From Candidatus Cryptobacteroides merdigallinarum (GTDB lineage: Bacteria; Bacteroidota; Bacteroidia; Bacteroidales; UBA932): a DNA stretch of 50,240 nucleotides. The stretch's first letter is position 1; every line of letters starts with the position of its first letter. Where the stretch lies: positions 1 through 50,240 of the forward strand of contig JADIMQ010000067.1 in the NCBI GenBank assembly GCA_017694655.1, written 5' to 3'. Positions 34,948 through 43,303 of this stretch are shown here, piece by piece. The notes under the pieces were generated by a model. That model was not told the DNA's origin. It saw only the letters and a program-made list of their open reading frames with translations, and did not search any database. Both the position numbers and the translations under genes were made by a program.

Positions 34948-36276
34948 ATGGCTTCGGCAGGAAAGAAAATCTCTCCTCTGGGATGGGTCCCGAGCGCATA
35001 TTTCGCTATGGGGCTCCCTTTTGTCATCCTCAATATGGTATGTGTGCTGATGTTCAAGGGTATGGGCATCGGGGACAGCCGTATAGCCCTGTGGACATCC
35101 GTGATAATGTTCCCGTGGACTCTCAAATTCCTGTGGAGCCCTTTCCTGGAGATATTCCGGACGAAGAAATTCTTTGTGGTGGTGACCCAGCTCGTTTCCG
35201 GCACCGGTTTCGGGCTGGTTGCCCTTGCCCTGCACCTGCCGGCATTCTTTGCCGTATGCATTGCGCTGCTGGCGGTTGTGGCCGTCAGCGGGGCGACCCA
35301 CGATGTTGCCCTGGACGGCCTGTACATGGATGAACTGTCCGTTAAGGAACAGGCAAGATATATCGGCTGGCAGGGAGCTTTCTACAACCTTGCAAAACTG
35401 GTGGCGACCGGACTTCTCGTATATCTCGCCGGGGTGCTGATGGAACATTTCAGGAAGACCGGTGCCGATGCTCATTCATCGGTACTGTCTGCATGGACTG
35501 TGATAATGGCGGCGTGCGCCGTGCTGATGGTAGCCCTGGCCGCATATCATTCCGCGGTCCTGCCTTCCCCGCATAGGGGCGGGCAAGGCCGGGAAAACGT
35601 CGCTCCGGTATGGCGGGAGCTCCTGGAGGTGATAAGGGAGTTCTTCACCAGGAAGCATATATGGCTCTACATCCTGTTCATCATATTCTACCGCCTCGGC
35701 GAAGGTTTCGTGATGAAGATAGTACCCCTTTTCCTGAAGGCGGACACTGCCGACGGGGGACTTGGGCTGAGCGAGCAGCAGATAGGCCTGTATTACGGGA
35801 CTTTCGGGGCTGCGGCATTCGTGCTCGGCTCATTGCTGGCAGGGTATTATATTTCGCATTACGGCCTGAAACGGACGCTTTTTTCCCTTGTGTGCATCTT
35901 CAACCTTCCGTTCCTTGTGTACACGTACTTTGCATGGGCGCAGCCGGGATCCATGTGGATTGTGGGCGGGGGTATCGTGCTGGAGTATTTCGGATACGGC
36001 TTCGGCTTCGTCGGGCTGACGCTCTTCATGATGCAGCAGGTGGCTCCCGGCAGGCACCAGATGGCGCACTATGCCTTCGCCTCGGGGATAATGAACCTGT
36101 CCGTGATGATGACTGGGGCCGTGTCGGGCTTCTTGAGCGATGCGGTAGGGTACAGATGGTTTTTCGTGGCAGTGATGGCGGCCGTCGTGCCGGTCTTCGT
36201 GATGACGAGGTTCCTGCCGTTCTCCCATCCGGACGGAAGCCATGGAAAAAAGATTGAAGACAGTCCCCAAAAATGA
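34948..36276 (+). CDS. MFS transporter, AmpG-like, probable N-glycan disaccharide importer
   Basis: I use ATG 34948 (442 residues); the GTG at 34942 adds two residues. About twelve membrane segments are visible with a cytosolic loop around residues 200-225. The N-terminal pattern (GWVPSAYFAMGLPFVILNM, then WTLKFLWSPFLE) and the Asp-rich ATHDVALDGLYMDEL recall AmpG-type sugar-muropeptide permeases. The next gene, 6 bp downstream, is a cytosolic GH130 phosphorylase, so this is the likely inner-membrane importer of Man-beta-1,4-GlcNAc. Equivalent MFS genes accompany GH130 genes in known N-glycan clusters. Confidence 0.85.
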   Translation: MASAGKKISPLGWVPSAYFAMGLPFVILNMVCVLMFKGMGIGDSRIALWTSVIMFPWTLKFLWSPFLEIFRTKKFFVVVTQLVSGTGFGLVALALHLPAFFAVCIALLAVVAVSGATHDVALDGLYMDELSVKEQARYIGWQGAFYNLAKLVATGLLVYLAGVLMEHFRKTGADAHSSVLSAWTVIMAACAVLMVALAAYHSAVLPSPHRGGQGRENVAPVWRELLEVIREFFTRKHIWLYILFIIFYRLGEGFVMKIVPLFLKADTADGGLGLSEQQIGLYYGTFGAAAFVLGSLLAGYYISHYGLKRTLFSLVCIFNLPFLVYTYFAWAQPGSMWIVGGGIVLEYFGYGFGFVGLTLFMMQQVAPGRHQMAHYAFASGIMNLSVMMTGAVSGFLSDAVGYRWFFVAVMAAVVPVFVMTRFLPFSHPDGSHGKKIEDSPQK

Positions 36277-36282
36277 ATAAGA

Positions 36283-37272
36283 ATGAATAGTACAGAGAAT
36301 AATAGACCCCCTGTCCCCTGGGAAGACAGGCCTTCAGGCTCTGGAGCGGTGATGTGGCGTTACCGGGCCAATCCGGTCGTCCCGAGGGACCTGCTGCCAG
36401 ACTCCAGCAGTATCTTCAATTCCGCCGTTGTCCCGTTCAGGAACGGCTATGCCGGCGTTTTTCGTGTCGATGACACTAACATAAGGATGACCCTGCATAC
36501 CGGGTTCTCGGATGACGGCATACATTGGCGGCTTACACCTGAGCCCCTGAAATTCAGTTGCGACGACCCCGAGACGGGCCAGTGGGTCTACGGCTACGAC
36601 CCTCGCGTATGCCGCATTGACGGCAGGTACTATGTGACCTGGTGCAACGGCTACCACGGCCCGACAATAGGTGTGGCCTGGACAGAGGATTTCAGGACAT
36701 TCCACCAGCTGGAGAATGCCTTCCTGCCGTACAACCGGAACGGGGTGCTTTTCCCGAGAAGGATAAACGGCCGCTTCGCCATGCTTTCCCGCCCGAGCGA
36801 CACCGGGCATACCCCTTTCGGGGACATCTTCTATTCCGAGTCCCCTGACCTGGAGTTCTGGGGCAGGCACCGCTTCGTTATGGGGCCTGCCGATTTCGAG
36901 AAAAGCGCATGGCAGTGCTGCAAGGTAGGGGCCGGCCCCACCCCGATAGAGACTCCGGAGGGCTGGCTGATGTTCTATCACGGCGTGCACCGCACCTGCC
37001 AGGGCTACAACTATTCTTTCGGGGCGGCCCTCCTGGACCTGGACCGGCCGTGGAAGGTGCTGGCCCGCACCGGGGCATACCTGCTGCATCCGGAGACCAT
37101 CTACGAATGTACGGGGGACGTGCCGAACGTATGTTTCCCGTGTGCCGCCCTGCATGACCCGCAGACGGGACGCGTCGCTGTCTACTACGGCTGTGCCGAC
37201 ACTTCCGTGGGGCTCGCCTTCGGCTATATCCCGGAAATAATAGACTTCATAAGGAGGACTGACATACTCTGA
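36283..37272 (+). CDS. GH130 beta-1,4-mannosyl-oligosaccharide phosphorylase
   Basis: The 329-residue protein has no signal peptide and is therefore cytosolic. It shows the five-bladed propeller pattern of GH130 ([39 protein letters not shown]). D106 in [11 protein letters not shown] matches the catalytic Asp of characterised members. GH130 enzymes of this length in N-glycan loci split Man-beta-1,4-GlcNAc with phosphate to mannose-1-phosphate and GlcNAc. The neighbours (MFS 6 bp upstream, GH92 17 bp downstream) support that reaction over mannosyl-glucose phosphorolysis; activity on beta-mannan oligosaccharides is the alternative. Confidence 0.9.
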   Translation: MNSTENNRPPVPWEDRPSGSGAVMWRYRANPVVPRDLLPDSSSIFNSAVVPFRNGYAGVFRVDDTNIRMTLHTGFSDDGIHWRLTPEPLKFSCDDPETGQWVYGYDPRVCRIDGRYYVTWCNGYHGPTIGVAWTEDFRTFHQLENAFLPYNRNGVLFPRRINGRFAMLSRPSDTGHTPFGDIFYSESPDLEFWGRHRFVMGPADFEKSAWQCCKVGAGPTPIETPEGWLMFYHGVHRTCQGYNYSFGAALLDLDRPWKVLARTGAYLLHPETIYECTGDVPNVCFPCAALHDPQTGRVAVYYGCADTSVGLAFGYIPEIIDFIRRTDIL

Positions 37273-37289
37273 CAGAACAACATACTGCG

Positions 37290-39578
37290 ATGAAACTGAA
37301 ACTCCCGGCACTCGCTGCCGCCATCCTGCTGCTTTCCAGCGTCCCTTCCCGGCTCGGCGGAGCACCCGCTCCGGAGCTGTGCGGCCAAGATGATGTGCTG
37401 GAATACGTGAACCCGTTCATAGGGACAGCCAATTTCGGCACGACCAACCCCGGGGCGGCCTGCCCCAACGGGATGATGTCCGTGTCTCCGTTCAATGTGA
37501 TGGGGTCGGACTTGAACACCTTTGACAAGGACAGCCGCTGGTGGTCCACGCCCTACAGCCACGAGAACCGGTATTTCACCGGGTTCAGCCACGTGAACCT
37601 GAGCGGGGTGGGCTGCCCGGAGCTCGGTTCCCTGCTCACCATGCCTACGGCCGGTCCCCTGCAGGTGGATTACCGCGTCTACGGTTCGGAATATACGGAG
37701 GAGGTGGCTTCCCCTGGCTATTATTCGAACCTGCTCACGGCTTCCGGCATAAGGACGGAAGTGACGGCCACGGCAAGGACTTCCGCGGAACGCTATACCT
37801 TCCCGGCAGGGCAGGGCAATATCCTGCTGAATCTCGGGGAGGGCCTTACCAACGAGAGCGGGGCCATGGTACGCCGCGTCAGTGACACGGAGATAGAGGG
37901 GATGAAGCTCCTCGGGACCTTCTGCTACAATCCCCAGGCGGTATTCCCAATATACTTTGTCCTGCGTGTCAGCAAGACCCCCCGGGAAAGCGGATACTGG
38001 AAGAGACAGCGTGTGATGAAGGGTGTCGAGGCCGAATGGACCCCGGACAACGGGAAGTACAAGATATACACTGGCTACGGACGGGAACTCGCCGGGGATG
38101 ACATAGGCTACTGGTTCAGTTTCGACACCTCGGAAGGGGAGCAGATAGAGCTGCAGATGGGTGTGTCGTTCGTGAGCATAAGCAACGCACGCGAAAACCT
38201 CGATGCCGAGCAGGGAGGTGTGTTCGACTTCGGCAAGGTGAGGCTGGAGGCCAGGGCAAAGTGGGCCAGGGACCTGTCGAGGATACGCGTCAGCGGAGGG
38301 TCTGAAGATCAGAAGACTGTTTTCTACACGGCGCTCTACCATACCCTCATACATCCTAATGTACTGGACGACGTGAACGGGGAATACCCCCTGATGGAGG
38401 ACAGCGGTACAGGCAGGGTGGAGGAGGGCCGGTCCAGGTATACGGTATTCTCCCTCTGGGACACTTACCGCAACCTGCACCAGCTCATGACCCTGGTCTA
38501 CCCGGAACGGCAGCTGGACATGGTGCGCTCCATGGTGGATATCTACCGGGAGTGGGGCTGGATGCCGAAATGGGAACTCTACGGCAGGGAGACCTTCACC
38601 ATGGAAGGCGATCCGGCCATTCCCGTGATAGCAGATACCTGGCTCAAGGGCTTGAGGGACTTCGACATAATGACAGCTTACGGGGCCTTCCTGAAATCCG
38701 CCACTACCCCGGGGGAGAACAACAGGATGCGCCCGGACATAGATCCTTACATAGAGAAGGGATATATCCCGCTCGGGGTGTATTCTGCCGACCTTTCCGG
38801 AGACAACTCCGTCTCCCACGCCCTCGAATACTATGTGGCGGACAATGCCCTTTCCATACTTGCCGACAGTCTCGGCTGTCCCCAGGATGCCGAGAGATTC
38901 AGGAAAGCCTCCCTCGGCTATGTCCATTATTATTGCCCGGAATACGGGACATTAAGGCCACTGCTGGCGGACGGCAGCTTCTATTCTCCGTTCGACCCGC
39001 GCCAGGGGGAGAACTTCGAGACCGCCCCGGGCTTCCATGAGGGGAGCGCCTGGAACTATACCTTCTATGTCCCCCACGACATCCAGGGCCTGGCCGGACT
39101 GATGGGAGGCCGGAAGAAGTTCGTGGAGAAGCTGCAGTCTGTCTTCGACGAGGGCCTGTACGATCCTGCGAACGAGCCGGACATCGCCTATCCCTACCTT
39201 TTCAGCTATTTTCCGGGCGAGGAATGGAGGACATGGAAGACGGTAAGGGAGCTCCTGGACAGGTATTACCGGAACTCTCCCGACGGGATCCCGGGCAATG
39301 ACGATACGGGTACTATGTCGGCCTGGGCGGTGTTCTCCATGATGGGGTTCTATCCGGACTGCCCCGGAGTGCCGTGGTACACCCTTACTGAACCGGTCTT
39401 CGACAGGGTGGAGATAAGCCTCGTCCCGGAATATTCTTCAGGGGCAAGGAGCCTGGTCATAGAGAAGATGCCGCAAGGGAAGTCCAGGTGGACGGTAAGT
39501 GCCGGGGGAAAGAGGATAAAGGGCTTCCGCATCAGCCACCGGGACCTGGTTTCATCGGGCAGGATAATATTCAGGTGA
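37290..39578 (+). CDS. GH92 alpha-mannosidase (ANEP-type)
   Basis: The 762-residue protein has a Sec signal peptide, probably cleaved near residue 26, with no lipobox, so it is likely periplasmic. It opens with YVNPFIGTANFGTTNPGA. The catalytic-acid motif is HEGSAWNYTF (E584) and the base motif PGNDDTGTMSAW (D672). The specificity loop reads ANEPDIAYPYLF (E629), unlike the other two GH92 proteins here. GH92 enzymes are calcium-dependent, inverting exo-alpha-mannosidases. Linkage cannot be read with confidence, but the BT3990-type His-Glu pair for alpha-1,2 is not seen, so alpha-1,3 or another linkage is more likely. Confidence 0.92.
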   Translation: MKLKLPALAAAILLLSSVPSRLGGAPAPELCGQDDVLEYVNPFIGTANFGTTNPGAACPNGMMSVSPFNVMGSDLNTFDKDSRWWSTPYSHENRYFTGFSHVNLSGVGCPELGSLLTMPTAGPLQVDYRVYGSEYTEEVASPGYYSNLLTASGIRTEVTATARTSAERYTFPAGQGNILLNLGEGLTNESGAMVRRVSDTEIEGMKLLGTFCYNPQAVFPIYFVLRVSKTPRESGYWKRQRVMKGVEAEWTPDNGKYKIYTGYGRELAGDDIGYWFSFDTSEGEQIELQMGVSFVSISNARENLDAEQGGVFDFGKVRLEARAKWARDLSRIRVSGGSEDQKTVFYTALYHTLIHPNVLDDVNGEYPLMEDSGTGRVEEGRSRYTVFSLWDTYRNLHQLMTLVYPERQLDMVRSMVDIYREWGWMPKWELYGRETFTMEGDPAIPVIADTWLKGLRDFDIMTAYGAFLKSATTPGENNRMRPDIDPYIEKGYIPLGVYSADLSGDNSVSHALEYYVADNALSILADSLGCPQDAERFRKASLGYVHYYCPEYGTLRPLLADGSFYSPFDPRQGENFETAPGFHEGSAWNYTFYVPHDIQGLAGLMGGRKKFVEKLQSVFDEGLYDPANEPDIAYPYLFSYFPGEEWRTWKTVRELLDRYYRNSPDGIPGNDDTGTMSAWAVFSMMGFYPDCPGVPWYTLTEPVFDRVEISLVPEYSSGARSLVIEKMPQGKSRWTVSAGGKRIKGFRISHRDLVSSGRIIFR

Positions 39579-39683
39579 AGCCTGCCCCGTCAACGGGGAA
39601 CTCCGGCATAAGTCCAGGCCAGTTCCCCGTGCCGTACAGCATGAACCTGTTGGACTAAAGTTGATACAATATAACGCAAGGAT

Positions 39684-42600
39684 ATGAATAACAGACTGAC
39701 TCATCTTATCTTGGCAGCGGCGGCAATCCTTTCCGGCTGTGCACGGCAGACGCAGCCCTCACTTACCGCATACGTCGACCCGCACATAGGCACGGGAGGA
39801 CACGGCCATGTCTTTGTCGGGGCCAATGTACCTTTCGGCTTCGTCCAGCTCGGCCCTACCAGCATTCCGGAGACCTGGGACTGGACCTCAGGCTACCATG
39901 AAAGCGATTCCACGGTCATAGGCTTTTCCCATACTCATTTGAGCGGTACAGGGATAGGCGACCTTTTCGACATCACCCTCATGCCGGTGACAGGCCAGGT
40001 CACCTACTCCAGGGGGACGGAGGACGACCCTGCCTCCGGGCTCTGGTCATACGCGGACAGGACCCGTGAAATCTGCCGGCCGGGCTATTACAGTGTCCCT
40101 CTCGGGAGATACGGCATCACCGCGGAACTTACCGCCACCTGCAGGGTCGGATTCCACCGCTACACCTTCCCTGCCTCGGAGGAAGCCGCGGTAGTCTTTG
40201 ACCTGGAGAACGGCGGCTGCTGGGACGAGGCGGTCCGGACGGAGATGAAGGCGGTGGACAGCTGCACTGTAGAAGGTTTCCGCTGGTCGGAGGGCTGGGC
40301 CAGTGACCAGCGCGTCTACTTCGTGGCGGAGTTTTCCGAGCCTTTCGACAGTTTCTCCCTCCACGGGAAGGACGGCATGTACGGAAGGGCCTCCTTCAGG
40401 ACCCGGGCCGGGGAGCAGGTCCTGGTAAAGGTTGCCCTCTCGCCTGTGAGTGTCGAGGGAGCGAGGAAGAACCTTGCTGCGGAACTGCCCGGCTGGGACT
40501 TCGATGCAGTTGCCGGGGCTGCCGGCAGGGCATGGAACGAGGAACTGTCAAAAATCGTCATCAGCACCGGAGACGAGGCCTCGAAAAGGATATTCTACAC
40601 TGCCCTGTACCACACGATGACCGCCCCGTCAGTATTCTGCGACGTGGACGGGAGCTATTACGGGGCCGACGGGCAGGTGCATCCCGGGGAGGGCTTCGTC
40701 AACTACACCACCTTCTCGCTGTGGGACACTTACCGTGCGGCCATGCCCCTTATGACCATAATCCATCAGGATAAGATGCCGGACATCATGAATACCATGC
40801 TGAAAATCCATGAGCAGCAGGGCAAGCTCCCGGTATGGCATCTCATGGGCTGCGAGACCGACTGCATGGTAGGCAACCCGGGCATCATGCCTGTGGCTGA
40901 CGCCATAGTCAAGGGTATCCCGGGCTTCGACAGGGAACAGGCTTTCGAGGCCCTGAAGAGCTCGGCCATGCTCCAGGACCGCGGACAGGACTTCAGGATG
41001 CAGTACGGCTACATCCCGTGCGACAAGATGCTGGAGTCAGTGGCATACGACATGGAATATGCCATAGCCGACGCTTCCGTGGCGGCTGCGGCGAAGGCCC
41101 TCGGCAAGGAGGAGGACTATGCCTATTTCCTGGAGAGGAGCCGGTCATACCGCAATTTCTTCGATGCCGGGACAGGCTTCATGCGCGGAAAGGACAGCCG
41201 CGGGCATTTCCGCGAGCCTTTCAACCCTTTCTCCTCTGACCACAGGGCGGATGACTATTGCGAGGGCAACGCCTGGCAGTATACATGGCTCGTGCCGCAC
41301 GACTTCAGCGGTCTTGCGGAATGTTTCGGCTCCGTGGAGAAGCTCACGGCCCGGCTCGATTCACTGTTTACCGCGGCATCCCGGGTCGAGGGCCCGGAGA
41401 GCTCCCCGGACATTTCCGGACTCATCGGGCAGTATGCCCACGGCAACGAGCCGAGCCATCATATCCTCTATTTCTACACTATGGCCGGGCAGCCGTGGAA
41501 GACTGCCGAAAAGGTGCGCCAGGTCCTGTCCACCCTCTACCGGGATACCCCGGACGGGCTGTCGGGCAATGAAGATGTAGGGCAGATGTCCGCCTGGTAC
41601 ATACTGTCATCCCTCGGCTTCTACCAGGCCGACGTCTCCGTACCACGCTTCTGGTTCGGCTCTCCGCTGTTCGGCAAGGCGGAGATAAAGGTCCCCGGAG
41701 GGATATTCACCGTTGAGGCGGAGAATAACGGGGGCAGGAATATCTACATACAGGACATCACCCTTGACGGGAGGCCGTACACGAGGCCTTATATTGAATA
41801 CGGCGACATCAAGGCGGGCAGTGTCCTGAAATTCAGGATGGGCCCGGACCCGAAGATATGGTACTGTCCCGAAGACTTCATTTCAGGTATATACTCCGGC
41901 AGGGCTCCGGAGGACGGGCCGGCATCGATGCGTCCTGCCCCTGAAGACAGGCTTTTCACCTCGGAAGCGGTGGAGTCAGAGATAAGGCGGGTGACGCAGA
42001 TGCTGACCAATCCCAAGTTGAGGTGGATGTTCGGGAACTGTTTCCCGAATACCCTCGACACCACGGTTCATTACGGGGAGGACAGTGACGGCAATCCCGA
42101 CACCTTCGTCTACACGGGGGACATACATGCCATGTGGATGCGCGACTCGGGGGCCCAGGTATGGCCCTATCTCCGCTTCGCGCAGGAGGACCCTGTCCTG
42201 GCGAAGATGATAGCCGGTGTCATAAACCGGCAGTTCAAGTGCATCTGCATCGATCCCTATGCCAATGCGTTCAACGTGGAGCCGGTGGGCGCGGCCAACA
42301 GTACCGACCGGCCGGAGGCTGACCCCTATGTGTTCGAGCGCAAATGGGAGCTCGACTCCCACTGTTACCCTATAAGGCTTGCATACGGGTACTGGAAAAA
42401 GACCGGGGATACCTCCGTCTTCGGGGACAGGTGGATAGAGGCCATTGGGAAGATCCTCGGGGTCATGCGCGAGCAGCAGCGCAAGGCTGGTTACGGAGAT
42501 TACAGCTTCCTCCGGGTCACGGACAGGCAGCTGGACACCAAATGTGTGGTCGGGAACGGGAATCCCGCCCGGTACACGGGGCTGGTGGCCTCCTCGTTCC

Positions 42601-43259
42601 GCCCGTCGGACGACGCCACGACCTTCGAATTCCTGGTCCCTTCCAATTTCATGGCCATGAGTTCCTTGCGCAAGGCTGCCGAAATTCTCTCGGAGGTGAA
42701 CGGGAACAGCGCACTTGCAGGCGAATGCCTTGCCATCGCCTCTGAAATAGAGGCCGGGCTGAAGGAGCATGCGGTCTGCGACCATCCTGTCTACGGCCCT
42801 GTCTATGCTTTCGAGGTGGACGGCTACGGGAACCGGTATATGATGGACGACGCCAACGTACCGTCGCTCCTGTCGCTTGCCTACCTGGACAGCTCTCTTG
42901 CCGGCGACACCGTGTGGCAGAATACCAGGCGTTTTGTCTGGAGCGAGGACAATCCGTATTTCTTCCGCGGCATTGCCGGGGAAGGGATAGGAGGACCGCA
43001 CATAGGTATAGAGGTAATATGGCCCATGAGCATAATGATGCGGGCTTTCACCTCTGATGACAACGCCGAGATTCAGGACTGCATCCGGCAGCTGCTCATA
43101 ACCGACGCCGGCACAGGCTTCATGCACGAGTCCTTCCACAAGGACGATGCCTCCAGGTACACCAGGCCGTGGTTTGCCTGGCAGAACACCCTGTTCGGGG
43201 AACTCATCCTGAAGCTCGTCGACGAGGGGAAGGTCTCTCTCCTGAACGAGATAATCTGA
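39684..43259 (+). CDS. GH92-GH125 fusion: dual alpha-mannosidase lipoprotein
   Basis: The 1191-residue lipoprotein has lipobox LSGC (Cys19). Residues ~25-745 form a complete GH92: YVDPHIGTGGHGHVFVGA, CEGNAWQYTW (acid E527), HGNEPSHH (E589), GNEDVGQMSAW (base D631). Residues ~758-1191 (434) form a full-length GH125: WMRDSGAQ, WELDSHCYP, SDDATTFEF (D976, probable acid), MDDANVPSLLSLAY and MHESFHKDD (E1149, probable base). The D976-E1149 spacing of 173 equals that in characterised GH125 enzymes as I recall. GH125 removes alpha-1,6-mannose. Both active sites look intact. No frameshift is needed and no stop lies between the parts. The stop overlaps no used start (next gene ATG 43304). Confidence 0.93.
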   Translation: MNNRLTHLILAAAAILSGCARQTQPSLTAYVDPHIGTGGHGHVFVGANVPFGFVQLGPTSIPETWDWTSGYHESDSTVIGFSHTHLSGTGIGDLFDITLMPVTGQVTYSRGTEDDPASGLWSYADRTREICRPGYYSVPLGRYGITAELTATCRVGFHRYTFPASEEAAVVFDLENGGCWDEAVRTEMKAVDSCTVEGFRWSEGWASDQRVYFVAEFSEPFDSFSLHGKDGMYGRASFRTRAGEQVLVKVALSPVSVEGARKNLAAELPGWDFDAVAGAAGRAWNEELSKIVISTGDEASKRIFYTALYHTMTAPSVFCDVDGSYYGADGQVHPGEGFVNYTTFSLWDTYRAAMPLMTIIHQDKMPDIMNTMLKIHEQQGKLPVWHLMGCETDCMVGNPGIMPVADAIVKGIPGFDREQAFEALKSSAMLQDRGQDFRMQYGYIPCDKMLESVAYDMEYAIADASVAAAAKALGKEEDYAYFLERSRSYRNFFDAGTGFMRGKDSRGHFREPFNPFSSDHRADDYCEGNAWQYTWLVPHDFSGLAECFGSVEKLTARLDSLFTAASRVEGPESSPDISGLIGQYAHGNEPSHHILYFYTMAGQPWKTAEKVRQVLSTLYRDTPDGLSGNEDVGQMSAWYILSSLGFYQADVSVPRFWFGSPLFGKAEIKVPGGIFTVEAENNGGRNIYIQDITLDGRPYTRPYIEYGDIKAGSVLKFRMGPDPKIWYCPEDFISGIYSGRAPEDGPASMRPAPEDRLFTSEAVESEIRRVTQMLTNPKLRWMFGNCFPNTLDTTVHYGEDSDGNPDTFVYTGDIHAMWMRDSGAQVWPYLRFAQEDPVLAKMIAGVINRQFKCICIDPYANAFNVEPVGAANSTDRPEADPYVFERKWELDSHCYPIRLAYGYWKKTGDTSVFGDRWIEAIGKILGVMREQQRKAGYGDYSFLRVTDRQLDTKCVVGNGNPARYTGLVASSFRPSDDATTFEFLVPSNFMAMSSLRKAAEILSEVNGNSALAGECLAIASEIEAGLKEHAVCDHPVYGPVYAFEVDGYGNRYMMDDANVPSLLSLAYLDSSLAGDTVWQNTRRFVWSEDNPYFFRGIAGEGIGGPHIGIEVIWPMSIMMRAFTSDDNAEIQDCIRQLLITDAGTGFMHESFHKDDASRYTRPWFAWQNTLFGELILKLVDEGKVSLLNEII

Positions 43260-43303
43260 TGTCTCTTGACCGATTTCCTGATATTTTAAAATTATATCCA
43301 TAT

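Noticed and set aside
43259..43303. Translationally coupled start at ATG 43259 overlapping the previous stop
   Set aside because: It would place 15 mostly polar residues before a good lipoprotein signal that begins at 43304; the later start is more convincing.
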